Positions 25,870 to 34,702 of a DNA stretch of 64,000 nt are shown here, in pieces. The stretch is from Leptonema sp964619535 (lineage in GTDB: Bacteria > Spirochaetota > Leptospiria > Leptospirales > Leptonemataceae). Below the pieces are notes generated by a model, which ran no database searches, was not told the origin of the DNA, and worked only from the letters and a program-made list of their open reading frames with translations. The stretch covers positions 124,001 to 188,000 of the forward strand of contig CAZUEX010000004.1 in the NCBI GenBank assembly GCA_964619535.1. Direction: 5' to 3'. The number at the start of each line of letters is the position of its first letter. Positions within the stretch are counted from its first letter, which is position 1. The position numbers were made by a program, and so were the translations under genes.

Positions 25870-25983
25870 AACTACCTCAGAATACCAGAATGGAAAGTAC
25901 AGAAAAAGCAGGGTGCTGTACCGAGCAACTCATTTTTACGCAAATGCCTGGTTCGGGCTGCTGGAAGGCATTGGGGCGGATGC

Positions 25984-26775
25984 TCAGCCATTAAACTCCG
26001 GGAACGAAGACAGGCAGCGCTCTTCGGGGTGAAGTCCGGCTGCGCCGTAAAAGCAGGCTGAGGCGTAAATGACGGCCTGGGTCCGGTCAATGGCTGTGTC
26101 CATGAGGTTACCCTTTACCCATCCGGGGTGGTACGTGTCGATAAATCCCCAAACATCGGCCTGACAGACGGCATCGCTGTTGAGATCTGCTTCCGATGAT
26201 ACGTAAAGCCCTGCCATGAAGGAGAGATATTCTGCATAGGTAGAGTTGCGCGCCGCATTAAGCTGCGCATCGGTGAGACCGTGGTACAGCAAATGGTTTC
26301 GCCCTTCTTGAACAGGGTTGGCGATCGGTTGCCAGCGAGTGTTCGGATAGTCTGCAGCAGAGCGAACCTGGTCGAACCCCTGGGGGGAGAGCAGCGACGG
26401 ATCGTCAGGGTAGGCCTGTACGGCTGCCACCTCATCCGAGCAGGCAGCACTCTCATACAGAGGAGCTTTCGATGCTATCAGCTCATGTTCTTTGCGCTGA
26501 ATCTCAATGTAATGGCTGTATGATGTGCCGCTCCTTGTTTCAGTCGTGCAAAGCCAGGAGGGGATACTCATGATGCGGGCCCCATAGTCCTGGGGGCCAA
26601 GATACCTCAGCTCAGCACAGCCCCCCATCTCAGAGAAGCCGAGCAAAAGGGCAAGATCCTCGGAATCGCTTTCGAAGTCAGTCTTTGCTGTGCAGTGGCC
26701 CAGCAATAGCAAAAGCGAAAAAGCGACATGATATCGAAGCGATCCGACCGAGAAGTCGAGACCACGCGAAACCAT
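25984..26775 (-). CDS. unrecognised lipoprotein, copy 2 of a tandem paralogous pair
   Basis: A 263-residue protein I cannot place in a family. After a hydrophobic signal (VAFSLLLLLGHC) the likely lipidated cysteine is residue 28. The next segment, TDFESDSEDLALLLGFSEMGGCAEL, aligns closely with the neighbouring gene at 26885-27649. So do a YAEYLSFMAGLYV motif, FIDTYHPGWV, and several cysteines (C49, the WLC cysteine, AAC, VC, ACFY, RC) that could form disulfides outside the cell. The pair arose by tandem duplication and then diverged strongly. A surface or periplasmic location is inferred. Confidence 0.65.
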   Translation of the reverse strand: MVSRGLDFSVGSLRYHVAFSLLLLLGHCTAKTDFESDSEDLALLLGFSEMGGCAELRYLGPQDYGARIMSIPSWLCTTETRSGTSYSHYIEIQRKEHELIASKAPLYESAACSDEVAAVQAYPDDPSLLSPQGFDQVRSAADYPNTRWQPIANPVQEGRNHLLYHGLTDAQLNAARNSTYAEYLSFMAGLYVSSEADLNSDAVCQADVWGFIDTYHPGWVKGNLMDTAIDRTQAVIYASACFYGAAGLHPEERCLSSFPEFNG

Positions 26776-26884
26776 AGCACTGTCAGAAGGATACGAGTCC
26801 CGGACTGCCTGTCAAGTGTATTCCTGTGGCCGGTCTGGCGATCGACCGAAGCGGCCCGCATTACAGGACCGTAGACGGATGAGT

Positions 26885-27649
26885 CTAAAATTCTGGTCCC
26901 AGCGTTGAGCAAAGCCGGGTCGTTGAGGGAGGGCTTGGCCCGTAATAGCATTCGGAAAGCACCACCTTCTTGATGGGGACGGACGCGTCTCCGATCTCGT
27001 TGGCAATCCATCCGGGGTGAAAGCTATTGATCATGGCCTGGGCCTGAGTTTCACAGGCTGGATTCCCGGAGGCCATTTCGATGATGTAGACGCCGGCAAG
27101 CAGGGAAATGTATTCGGCATAGGACGTTGCTGATGATGCAGCGATATAGGCATCACTCATAGCCCATTCATCCTTCAGGAAGTTCCTTGCTTCATTGATC
27201 GGATCGGCAACGGGAACCCATTGTGTAGAATCATAGTCGATGTCGTCCTTGAGGACGTCCATGGAAACCGGCTGTGATAGGGCGGGATCCAGTGGAAAGG
27301 CCTGAACGGCACTCACCTCGGCAGAGCAGGAATCTCCGGCATAACGCTCTGCTACCTGGCCGATCAGTACGTATTCCGACCTGGCGAGTTCCAGGTATTC
27401 TGCGTATGAGTTCCCCCCTTTGTTCTCAACGTTGCACAGTCGTGAGGGAAGCCCCCAGATCCTGGTATCATAATAGGGTGGAGCAGTATTGCTTTCGATT
27501 TCAGCGCAACCGCCAGTCTCGGCGAATCCGAGTAAAAGGGCCAGTGTTTCAGAATCTCCGGCAAAGTCTGCCCTGGCTGTGCAGCTGCAGATGCTCAGAA
27601 GAAAGAACAGGTAATATGGGCTGGCCCCCCGGCCGGATGAGGCATTCAT
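26885..27649 (-). CDS. unrecognised lipoprotein, copy 1 of a tandem paralogous pair
   Basis: A 254-residue protein with a signal ending LLSICSC; either cysteine 21 or 23 could be lipidated. It shares with the downstream gene the core DFAGDSETLALLLGFAETGGCAEI, R-I-x-x-x-P-S-x-L-C, S-Y-A-E-Y-I-S-L-L-A-G-V-Y and S-F-H-P-G-W motifs, in the same order. Cysteine positions are largely kept, which suggests a disulfide-stabilised exported fold. No enzyme motif is visible. It starts at ATG 27649 after a 158-base gap that contains two inverted repeats. Confidence 0.65.
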   Translation of the reverse strand: MNASSGRGASPYYLFFLLSICSCTARADFAGDSETLALLLGFAETGGCAEIESNTAPPYYDTRIWGLPSRLCNVENKGGNSYAEYLELARSEYVLIGQVAERYAGDSCSAEVSAVQAFPLDPALSQPVSMDVLKDDIDYDSTQWVPVADPINEARNFLKDEWAMSDAYIAASSATSYAEYISLLAGVYIIEMASGNPACETQAQAMINSFHPGWIANEIGDASVPIKKVVLSECYYGPSPPSTTRLCSTLGPEF

Positions 27650-27691
27650 TCGGGCATGGTTAGAGCCATCGGGACGAGCGCATCAAGTTTA

Positions 27692-27721
27692 CTGCAGTGT
27701 ACTCAAAAAAATACACTGTAG
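27692..27721 (-). terminator. inverted repeat between cyclophilin and lipoprotein genes, possible terminator or operator
   Basis: CTGCAGTGTA and TACACTGTAG face each other across a 10-base spacer containing seven A residues (seven T on the minus strand). The arms pair over ten positions with one G-U. It lies downstream of the cyclophilin gene and upstream of the first paralogous lipoprotein gene, both on the minus strand. A second repeat, GGCTGGC/GCCAGCC, is at 27740-27765. No T-run follows either stem, so a terminator is only possible and an operator is equally likely. Confidence 0.35.
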
Positions 27722-27807
27722 CCCTCCGGCAGAAAGGGAGGCTGGCTCGTATGTTCTGGCCAGCCCCGGCCTTCCTGTAGCGTAGCAGCTGCTGGAGGTG
27801 ACAGAGG

Positions 27808-28572
27808 CTATCGTTTATCGACGATCTCGATGCCCGTGATTTTTGAATTGCCGTTGCCCGCCAGGATGATCTGGTCCAGTACCGGGAACGATTTGTCTTC
27901 CAGCTGACCGAAAAACGTGTGAAGGCCGTTCAGATGCGGTGTGTCCACCTGGTTGATGAAGAATTGCGAGCCGTTTGTATTCGGCCCGGAGTTGGCCATC
28001 CCCAGGGCGCCTCGCTTACCGGGAACGGAGGCAAGCCCTTCCTGGTAGCTGTAGCCATTCAGCTCCAGCACCTCTTTGACGGATTTTTCGGCAAGGGACC
28101 GGGCTTCACGTTCAACCTCGGCCCTTCGTTGTTGAAAGGTGGCCTCGTCTTCGATGCCCAGCTTCTTGATGGCGGCCATCATGATCTGGCGCTGGTAGTA
28201 GGGGGTATCACCGGCCTTCATCGTATCCAGGCCCAGGGCCGTGGCATCGATCTCATCTTCGAAGGAGTAGCCCGGTCCGCCTGTTCCGGTTCCCTGCGGA
28301 TCGCCCGTCTGGGCCATGAACTGTGGGATGACACGGTGGAAGATGATTCCATCGTAGAAACCCTTCTCTGACAGTGTAACGAAATTCTCAACGGTCTTTG
28401 GAGCAGCTTCGGGAAGCAGTTCAACCACAAGATCGCCTTTATCGGTGGAAATGACGGCAAAAAGCCCTTTTCTATCTGGCACGGAAGCAGCTTTTCCCCT
28501 GCAGCCAGGCAGGGCAACCAGAAAGAAGGCAAGAACGGCCAACAGGGCTGTGAATCGGTAGCGAAGGAACAT
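27808..28572 (-). CDS. cyclophilin-type peptidyl-prolyl isomerase, lipoprotein
   Basis: A 254-residue protein with a lipoprotein signal (VALPGC, Cys24). The cyclophilin domain is split by an insertion. The first part has GDLVVELLPEAAPKTVENFVTL, FHRVIPQFMAQTGDPQGTGTGGPGY (the active-site F-H-R and Q-x-G-D). A helical insertion of about 60 residues follows, then GALGMANSGPNTNGSQFFI and LNGLHTFFGQL. All key residues for proline cis-trans isomerisation are present. The lipid anchor places it at the membrane face of the periplasm, where it should assist folding of exported proteins. The start is the ATG at 28572. Confidence 0.9.
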   Translation of the reverse strand: MFLRYRFTALLAVLAFFLVALPGCRGKAASVPDRKGLFAVISTDKGDLVVELLPEAAPKTVENFVTLSEKGFYDGIIFHRVIPQFMAQTGDPQGTGTGGPGYSFEDEIDATALGLDTMKAGDTPYYQRQIMMAAIKKLGIEDEATFQQRRAEVEREARSLAEKSVKEVLELNGYSYQEGLASVPGKRGALGMANSGPNTNGSQFFINQVDTPHLNGLHTFFGQLEDKSFPVLDQIILAGNGNSKITGIEIVDKR

Positions 28573-28710
28573 AGGGCGATGCGAAGGTCGTCAGGTAGCA
28601 TGTAAAGAGGATTTTTGTTGCTCTGGTGTGATTCCGGCGAAGAGACCCGCTGTGTCGATCATCCCCCCTGTTCTTGGTTGACAGTGCTCGCCGCCAGAAA
28701 GAATTCCCCT

Positions 28711-29805
28711 ATGCCCCGTCGTATTGCAGTTCTTCCAGGTGATGGTATCGGTCCCGAGGTCATGGAGGCCTCGTTAAAGGTTCTGAAGAAGGCCCTTGGG
28801 CCGACAGCCTCTGACTTTGAATTCGAGCAGGCCCTTGTAGGAGGGGCAGCGATTGATGCCACCGGATCCCCTTTACCGGAAGAAACGCTGAAGCTCTGCG
28901 AGCAATCCGATGCCATACTGTTTGGTTCCGTTGGAGGACCCAAATGGGAGCACCTTCCTCCCGTGCAGCAGCCGGAACGCGGTGCTCTGCTTCCGCTGCG
29001 AAAGCATTTTAATCTATTTGCCAACCTGCGTCCCGTGAAGCTTTATCCAGGGCTGATTCACTCGTCTCCACTAAAAGAAGAGCGAATCAAGGACGGAGTC
29101 GATCTGCTCATTATTCGTGAGCTCACCGGCGATGTCTATTTCGGTCAGCCCAAAGGGCGCGAAGGAGAAGGCGAAAACGAGAAGGCCTTCGATACAATGA
29201 TCTATCATCGTTACGAGATCGAGCGCATTGCAAAGGTGGCCTTTGATTCTGCCGACCTGCGCAAGGGGCATGTGACAAGCATCGATAAGGCAAACGTTCT
29301 TACCAGCATGGTGCTGTGGCGCGAGGTCGTTTCAGAGTTTGCCCGGAACTACAAGCCGTCCCATAAGGCCGAAATCCAGCTGGAACATATGTATGTCGAT
29401 AACGGCGCCATGCAGCTCATTCTGAATCCGTCGCGTTTTGATGTGGTTCTCTGTGGCAATATGTTCGGCGATATCTTAAGCGACGAGGCATCGGTGCTTG
29501 GAGGCTCGCTGGGCATGCTGCCATCTGCCTCCCTTTCCACACAGGGAAGCTTTGGACTGTACGAGCCCTCCGGCGGAACGGCTCCGGACATAGCCGGTAA
29601 GGGCATAGCCAATCCGGTAGCACAGATCCTGTCGGCAGCCTTGATGCTTCGTTACAGCTTTGGCATGGACGATGTGGCGAAGCGCATCGAGAAGGCCGTC
29701 GATCGGGCAATTGAAAAAGGCGCCCGAACCGGTGACATTGCTGCTCCGGGCGATGCGGTCATCGGTACTGAAGAGATGGCGTCTGCCATTATTGAGGGGC
29801 TGTAG
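28711..29805 (+). CDS. leuB: 3-isopropylmalate dehydrogenase
   Basis: A 364-residue protein starting at ATG 28711, where the sequence becomes family-like (RRIAVLPGDGIGPEVM). Other marks are FGSVGGPKW, LLIIRELTGDVYFG, TSIDKANVL, HMYVDNGAMQL, GNMFGDILSDEAS and EPSGGTAPDIAGK. LeuB oxidises and decarboxylates 3-isopropylmalate to 2-ketoisocaproate in leucine synthesis using NAD. The frame continues upstream for 32 codons without family similarity. I saw no run of leucine codons that would indicate an attenuator leader. Confidence 0.95.
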   Translation: MPRRIAVLPGDGIGPEVMEASLKVLKKALGPTASDFEFEQALVGGAAIDATGSPLPEETLKLCEQSDAILFGSVGGPKWEHLPPVQQPERGALLPLRKHFNLFANLRPVKLYPGLIHSSPLKEERIKDGVDLLIIRELTGDVYFGQPKGREGEGENEKAFDTMIYHRYEIERIAKVAFDSADLRKGHVTSIDKANVLTSMVLWREVVSEFARNYKPSHKAEIQLEHMYVDNGAMQLILNPSRFDVVLCGNMFGDILSDEASVLGGSLGMLPSASLSTQGSFGLYEPSGGTAPDIAGKGIANPVAQILSAALMLRYSFGMDDVAKRIEKAVDRAIEKGARTGDIAAPGDAVIGTEEMASAIIEGL

Positions 29806-29827
29806 CTCCCCGGGCACAGGAGGCACC

Positions 29828-30202
29828 ATGCAGGCTAAATTCTTGATCTGTGATGATCAGAAGCTCCGTGTTCAGGAGCTCAGGCAGGTGCTCGGGGCCA
29901 ATCCGCGCTACACCGTCGTTGAGACCTTCACGAACGGAAGGGACGTCGCTGACTGGGTAAAGCGGAATCCGGGGCAGGCCGATGTGCTGATCCTGGACAT
30001 CATCATGCCCGTCATGGACGGCTATGCGGCCTTCTTTGAGATCAAGGAGGCCGACCCAAAGCTTAAGGTCTTCTTCGTCTCTGTCGAAAGTTCACCACCG
30101 CTTGTAAAGGATCTGGCTGCCCATGGAGCTGCCGGCTTTCTGCCAAAGCCGCTGAATCGGGAAAAGTTGCTGCAGCAGCTCAAGCACATAATCGGTTTTT
30201 AA
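29828..30202 (+). CDS. single-domain response regulator
   Basis: A 124-residue receiver domain from ATG 29828, after an AGGAGG-like ribosome site. The acidic pocket (CDDQ near residue 9), the phospho-acceptor Asp in VLILDIIMPVMDG near 54, the switch Ser in FVSVES and the conserved Lys in LPKPL are all present. No output domain follows, so it acts like CheY or Spo0F by binding partners. No histidine kinase gene is adjacent, and the kinase and target are unknown. It is 22 bases after leuB on the same strand. Confidence 0.9.
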   Translation: MQAKFLICDDQKLRVQELRQVLGANPRYTVVETFTNGRDVADWVKRNPGQADVLILDIIMPVMDGYAAFFEIKEADPKLKVFFVSVESSPPLVKDLAAHGAAGFLPKPLNREKLLQQLKHIIGF

Positions 30203-30237
30203 GTTGCCGCCCCTTCTTTGCTTCATTATCAGTATCT

Positions 30238-32844
30238 ATGTCCTCCATCTCGGTAGAGTCTTCACCGGCTTTGCAATCACTTCATGCTGATCCCTTCTTT
30301 CCGGGCGCTGTTCCGCATCCGGATCGTGCCAGTCGTCCCTTTGCTCCACAGATCGCTTCGGTGGACCTGGAACGGTTGCGACCACTGTGGCAGCAGGTGG
30401 AAAAGCCTGGGCGTTATACGGGTGGGGAGTTTGGCATTCCCGATAAGGATCCTGCAACCGCTCGTGCGCGGGTCGTTTTCAGCTATCCCGATACCTATGA
30501 ACTGGCCATGTCCAACGAGGGGTTGAAGATCCTCTATGACCGGGTGCAGCGTCGCGAAGATCTGTATGCGGACCGCACGGCCCTGCCCTGGCCGGATTTC
30601 GGAGCGCTCTTACAGGAAAACAACCTGCCGCTTTACAGTCTGGATCGCTTTTTGACCGTTCGTTCTTTTGATGTATGGGGCTTTAACGTAGCCCATGAAC
30701 TGCACTATACAAATCTTCTCTATGCCCTGGACCTTGCGCGCATTCCGTTGCTTCGCGTGCAGCGCGGTGCCGAAGATCCGCTGATCATCGTCGGTGGAAC
30801 GGCGGTGACCAATCCCCTTCCTCTCATGGCATTTGTCGATGGCATCTTCATGGGAGACGGAGAAGAAGGGATTCTCGAGATTATGGATCTCGTGGCTGAA
30901 GCCCGCGAAAAGGGCCTGAGTCGCCTGCAGCTTCTGCAGAGCCTTCATGCCGTGCAGGGACTGGTTATCCCCGATCTGTGGGATGTAAAGGTCGATGAAA
31001 ATGGACCGCATTACATCGGTGAGCGCGTAAGCAAGCGCACCTACCGGGCCCCGGAATTTGCCCGGCTTGAGCACGTCGTTCTTCCGAATCTTGCCATTAC
31101 CCAGGACAGGGCTGTTGTAGAGGTGAATCGCGGATGCGGGCAGGGATGTCGTTTCTGTCATGCAGGCTTCTGGAAGAGACCTGTAAGAAACGCACAGGTC
31201 GATCGTCTGGTGGAGATAGCCGAGCACATGATTCGTAAAACGGGGGCCGATACGTTAACCCTGCATTCGTTATCCATCGCGGACTATCCCTGGCTGGAAG
31301 AGCTTGTCATTGCTCTGGCACAGAAGTTCGGGCCCGAAGGCATCTCTCTTTCTGTCCCTTCTTTGCGGGTGCAGGTCCGTACGATTCCCATTCTCGAGAT
31401 GACATCGGGCATTCGGCGATCCAATATTACCTTTGCGCTGGAAGCCGGCTCGGAGCTGATGCGCGAAAGGATTCATAAGAAGTCGTCAGAAGAAAACCTG
31501 CATTATTTGATCCACCTGGTCTATGAAAAGGGATGGGAGCTGGTCAAAGTATACTTCATGCTTGGCCTTCCAGACCGCGACGGCCGCGAAGTGGATGACC
31601 TGATTCAGTCCATCAATGCTCTTGGAGAACTTGCGCAGGCCCATGGCCCGAGAAAGAATGCGAACGTTGCCGTATCCCTTTTCGTTCCGAAGCCGTTTAC
31701 CACATTTCAGTGGGAAGAGCAAAAAGATCCGGCCTTTTTTGAAGAGTCCATTGCAAAGATCAAGGCTGGAATGAAAACCCGCCGGGTGAGACTGAAGCAT
31801 CCTTCGCCCTGGATGGCATGGATCGAAGGCCTGCTTTCGCGCAGTGACCATCGTGTGGCCCCGTATATCCTTGAAGCCTATCAGAAAGGGGCGCGGTTCG
31901 ATTCATGGGATGACGGATTCAAGAAAGAGGTCTGGCAGTCGGTCTATGAGTCGATTCCGCAAGACCTGAGCGATCTGTGGATGAAAGGGCGCCCGGGCGG
32001 CTCTCATGTGCCCTGGGAAGATGTGGTGGAAGGCATCCCGCGAGAGAAGCTTGTTCGCGATTTCGAGAAGTTTGAATCCATCAACGAAGAAAACATGAAT
32101 CCGGCCCGCAAACAGGAGTTCAAGGCCTCGGATTTTCCGCCGGAACTTCTGCAGCCGGTGGAGATCTCACCTGAACGGTTTAAAACGAAGCACTACCTGC
32201 AGCTTGTGTTTCAGAAGAAAGATGCCTTTGCCTATATCAGCCACCTTGATACCATCGAGGTTATTCGGAAGGCCCTGCGTCGTATCCGGATGCCCATGAC
32301 CTTTTCGCAGGGCTTTAACAAGCATGAAAAGCTTCATCTTGGTGGATCCCTGCCCATCTATTTCCATTCGCAGAACGAAAGGGTGGTGGTGGAGCTCTAT
32401 AATGACATCGATGTAGAAAGCATGAGGACGGCACTGCAGAATAACCTGCCCGCAGGCCTGGTGCTTCGTGATTTTACTCTGCTTGATCGTTTACCTGTCC
32501 TGAAAACGGGAACAGAACGATATGCCATCTATTTTGTCTCACAGGAAGAGGCAGAAGGCATATACGCCCGCTTGCAGCAAGCGCCGGAAAGCATGGAGTT
32601 CGAAAAGCGCGATAAGAAATCGAAAGGCAGGCTGAAGAAGCGCGTCAGTAAACGACTGGCATCGGCTTTAGGCGATATCGCTACAGAGGCCTGTGGCGAA
32701 AGTGAAGGTTATGCGAGCCGGGTCACCTTTTCGATCGAGTCGCCGGAAACAGGGGCGATCTCGGTCACCGATCTTCTTTCCCGATATCTTGAGCTGCCGT
32801 CCAGTCGATGGAATGTAGACATCAAAATAGAGAAGATCGTATAG
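30238..32844 (+). CDS. B12-binding/radical SAM protein fused to a DUF2344 domain
   Basis: An 868-residue protein. Residues ~130-230 resemble the cobalamin-binding-like domain. The radical SAM core has RGCGQGCRFCHAGFWKRPVR near residue 299, a C-x3-C-x2-C cluster for [4Fe-4S]. The C-terminal ~210 residues begin YLQLVFQKKDAFAYISHLD and contain MPMTFSQGFNKHEKLHLGGSLP, which match DUF2344. Two separate genes carry these parts in many bacteria; the fused form corresponds to the TIGR03960/TIGR03936 pair. The substrate is not known to me. It follows the response regulator by 35 bases. Confidence 0.9.
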   Translation: MSSISVESSPALQSLHADPFFPGAVPHPDRASRPFAPQIASVDLERLRPLWQQVEKPGRYTGGEFGIPDKDPATARARVVFSYPDTYELAMSNEGLKILYDRVQRREDLYADRTALPWPDFGALLQENNLPLYSLDRFLTVRSFDVWGFNVAHELHYTNLLYALDLARIPLLRVQRGAEDPLIIVGGTAVTNPLPLMAFVDGIFMGDGEEGILEIMDLVAEAREKGLSRLQLLQSLHAVQGLVIPDLWDVKVDENGPHYIGERVSKRTYRAPEFARLEHVVLPNLAITQDRAVVEVNRGCGQGCRFCHAGFWKRPVRNAQVDRLVEIAEHMIRKTGADTLTLHSLSIADYPWLEELVIALAQKFGPEGISLSVPSLRVQVRTIPILEMTSGIRRSNITFALEAGSELMRERIHKKSSEENLHYLIHLVYEKGWELVKVYFMLGLPDRDGREVDDLIQSINALGELAQAHGPRKNANVAVSLFVPKPFTTFQWEEQKDPAFFEESIAKIKAGMKTRRVRLKHPSPWMAWIEGLLSRSDHRVAPYILEAYQKGARFDSWDDGFKKEVWQSVYESIPQDLSDLWMKGRPGGSHVPWEDVVEGIPREKLVRDFEKFESINEENMNPARKQEFKASDFPPELLQPVEISPERFKTKHYLQLVFQKKDAFAYISHLDTIEVIRKALRRIRMPMTFSQGFNKHEKLHLGGSLPIYFHSQNERVVVELYNDIDVESMRTALQNNLPAGLVLRDFTLLDRLPVLKTGTERYAIYFVSQEEAEGIYARLQQAPESMEFEKRDKKSKGRLKKRVSKRLASALGDIATEACGESEGYASRVTFSIESPETGAISVTDLLSRYLELPSSRWNVDIKIEKIV

Positions 32845-32862
32845 CTACCGGTCAGCGGACGT

Positions 32863-32887
32863 AAAAAGGGAGGGCCCGGCGGGGCCC
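32863..32887 (-). terminator. terminator for ssb
   Basis: Read on the minus strand, GGGCCC-CGCC-GGGCCC is followed three bases later by TTTTT. It lies in the 53-base gap between the convergent radical SAM gene and ssb. The stem is short (six G/C pairs) but strong. Confidence 0.55.
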
Positions 32888-32897
32888 ACCGGTTGAA

Positions 32898-33236
32898 TCA
32901 GGCAGCCTCCTGTTTTTTCGAGTTCTCGAAGCGAATGTTGCGTGCCAGGATTTTGATGCGGCTGTGGTTTTTCCCCTGGTCATCCTGCCAGCGTTCCTGA
33001 CGCAGGGCGCCTTCAACGGTAACCCTGCTTCCCTTCACAAGATATTTCGCGCAGTTTTCGGCCAGCTTACCCCAGGTTTCGACGGGAATGTAGCTAACGC
33101 CGTCCCGATCTTCCCTGCCTGACGGATGATTGATGGCAACGCTGAACGTCGTGAGGCGTTTGTTGTCGCCTACGATCCGCGCCTCCGGGTCGTGTGTCAG
33201 GTTGCCGTCAAAAAGCACAAAGTCAATGTTCATCAT
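32898..33236 (-). CDS. ssb: single-stranded DNA-binding protein without an acidic C-terminal tip
   Basis: A 112-residue OB-fold protein with SSB features: LFDGNLTHDPEARI, TTFSVAINH, VETWGKLAENCAKYLVKGSRVTVEGALRQERWQD, and IKILARNIRF. It starts at ATG 33236 after an AAGGAG ribosome site; the long upstream open frame is non-coding. The protein stops at F-E-N-S-K-K-Q-E-A-A, straight after the OB fold. It lacks the disordered tail and the D-D-x-I-P-F tip that recruits repair and replication partners in most bacteria. It is divergent from a helicase gene. Whether this is the only SSB of the organism cannot be told here. Confidence 0.9.
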   Translation of the reverse strand: MMNIDFVLFDGNLTHDPEARIVGDNKRLTTFSVAINHPSGREDRDGVSYIPVETWGKLAENCAKYLVKGSRVTVEGALRQERWQDDQGKNHSRIKILARNIRFENSKKQEAA

Positions 33237-33354
33237 GCGATTCTCCTTCAATGCCGGGTGGTATTCTGCTTTGAACGGGTAAAGAAATGGTCGAATGGGC
33301 CCAAAAAAAGCTGCGGGAGCGAAAAAAAACGGGCAATGGCTTACCACAGAGGGT

Positions 33355-34689
33355 ATGATGCCACTCTTTACAAAACGCACGGTTCTTGATGGTTTCTCTG
33401 CTGCGCAGAGTGCCATCATCACAGAAGAAAACCCCTGTAAGCAGGTTGTGGCTGCAGCCGGAAGCGGCAAGACCCGGACGGTGATCGGGTTAACCAGACA
33501 TCGGTTTGAGGCAGGTCTGGAGCAGCCCGGTCGCTTTCTTATCCTCAGTTTCAGCCGCAAAGCCTGCGGAGAGATACGGGATCGTCTGCCTGCATCCCTG
33601 CACAGAGCTGTTGAGATTCGCACGTTTCACAGCTTCTGTTATAGAAGGTTGCTGGAACTGCATCCGGTGCTCAGCCGGTCTTCGTTTCGCATCCTTGAAG
33701 AAGAAGATCGTAATGCCTTCCTGGCTCGCATCCTGCGCAGGCATGCCGATGTGATCGGCGGAGTTCCCTTTTCCCTGATCATTAAAAGACGCGACATATT
33801 CTATGAGTATTTCCCGGAGCTGGCCATGAAGACGTTTCGGGCTTTCCACGCATACAAGCGCGAGAACGATCTGCTTGAATATGATGATCTGATTCAGATT
33901 CTTCTCTGGGGTCTGCGTCGTCAGGAAAGCTGGGCGATGCACATGAAGTCTCTCTATGATATGATCCTTGTCGATGAATTCCAGGATACCGACCCGGAAC
34001 AGCTCGAGTTCCTCAGGCGAATGCAGGTGCCAAGGCTTATGGTTGTCGGGGATGACTGGCAGGCAATCTACAGCTTCAGAGGAGCAACGGTACAGCCCTT
34101 TCTCGATTTTAGAAAGCTTTTTCCCGGCACCGCGCTTTATCCGTTAACCGAGAACTATCGAAGCCTGCATCCCATTGTGCGCGGAGCAAGCAATGTGATC
34201 AAGCATTCGTCGCGACAGATTCGCAAGAAGGTGCAGGCCGTGCGGGGGCGCGGACCGAATTTTCCGGTTCTGTCACTTGGCCTTCGGCCGGGAGAAGAGC
34301 CTGAATTTGTGGAATCGGTTCGCAGGCATGAGCCGGTCATTCTTACGCGAAGCAATTTTCGTCGTGATCTGTGGATTGCGGCTGGTTTTCCCGAACAGAG
34401 GATTATGACGATTCATCGTTCGAAAGGCCTGGAGTTTCCTGTCGTTCTTCTCGATGTAATGGGAGGCTGGAGTGGCGAAACATTTCTTACAGACGAAGAG
34501 ATCCGCATTGCATACGTTGGCATGACGCGTGCCGAGAATCTCTTTTGCTGCCTGCATCGCGCCGTTTATCCGGAACATGCCATGGAGCGAACTGTATATG
34601 AGGTGCTGTTTCGGCCGATCTGTCGTTCCGTGTCAGTGAACCAGCTAAAGGACTTTCTGTGGCGCGAACAACAATACCGCTTCGGCTAA
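33355..34689 (+). CDS. compact UvrD-like SF1A helicase
   Basis: A 444-residue protein from ATG 33355 (ATG 33295 would add a lysine-rich stretch that looks like promoter DNA). Helicase motifs are I AAAGSGKTRT, Ia FSRKACGEI, II LVDEFQDTDPEQL, III VGDDWQAIYSFRGA, IV LTENYRS, V MTIHRSKGLEFPVV and VI YVGMTRAENL. UvrD-type helicases are usually 650-750 residues; between motifs IV and V this one is very short, so most of the 2B subdomain is missing. It should still hydrolyse ATP and translocate 3'-5'. It is divergent from ssb. Confidence 0.87.
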   Translation: MMPLFTKRTVLDGFSAAQSAIITEENPCKQVVAAAGSGKTRTVIGLTRHRFEAGLEQPGRFLILSFSRKACGEIRDRLPASLHRAVEIRTFHSFCYRRLLELHPVLSRSSFRILEEEDRNAFLARILRRHADVIGGVPFSLIIKRRDIFYEYFPELAMKTFRAFHAYKRENDLLEYDDLIQILLWGLRRQESWAMHMKSLYDMILVDEFQDTDPEQLEFLRRMQVPRLMVVGDDWQAIYSFRGATVQPFLDFRKLFPGTALYPLTENYRSLHPIVRGASNVIKHSSRQIRKKVQAVRGRGPNFPVLSLGLRPGEEPEFVESVRRHEPVILTRSNFRRDLWIAAGFPEQRIMTIHRSKGLEFPVVLLDVMGGWSGETFLTDEEIRIAYVGMTRAENLFCCLHRAVYPEHAMERTVYEVLFRPICRSVSVNQLKDFLWREQQYRFG

Positions 34690-34702
34690 GGCCTGCTCTG
34701 GC

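Noticed and set aside
28573..28710. Leucine attenuator leader before leuB
   Set aside because: No short frame with consecutive leucine codons and no terminator/antiterminator pair; the open frame upstream of ATG 28711 has no leucine cluster.
33237..33623. N-terminal extension of ssb in the same open frame
   Set aside because: It runs antisense through the start of the divergent helicase, and the ATG at 33236 has a proper ribosome site and the family start.
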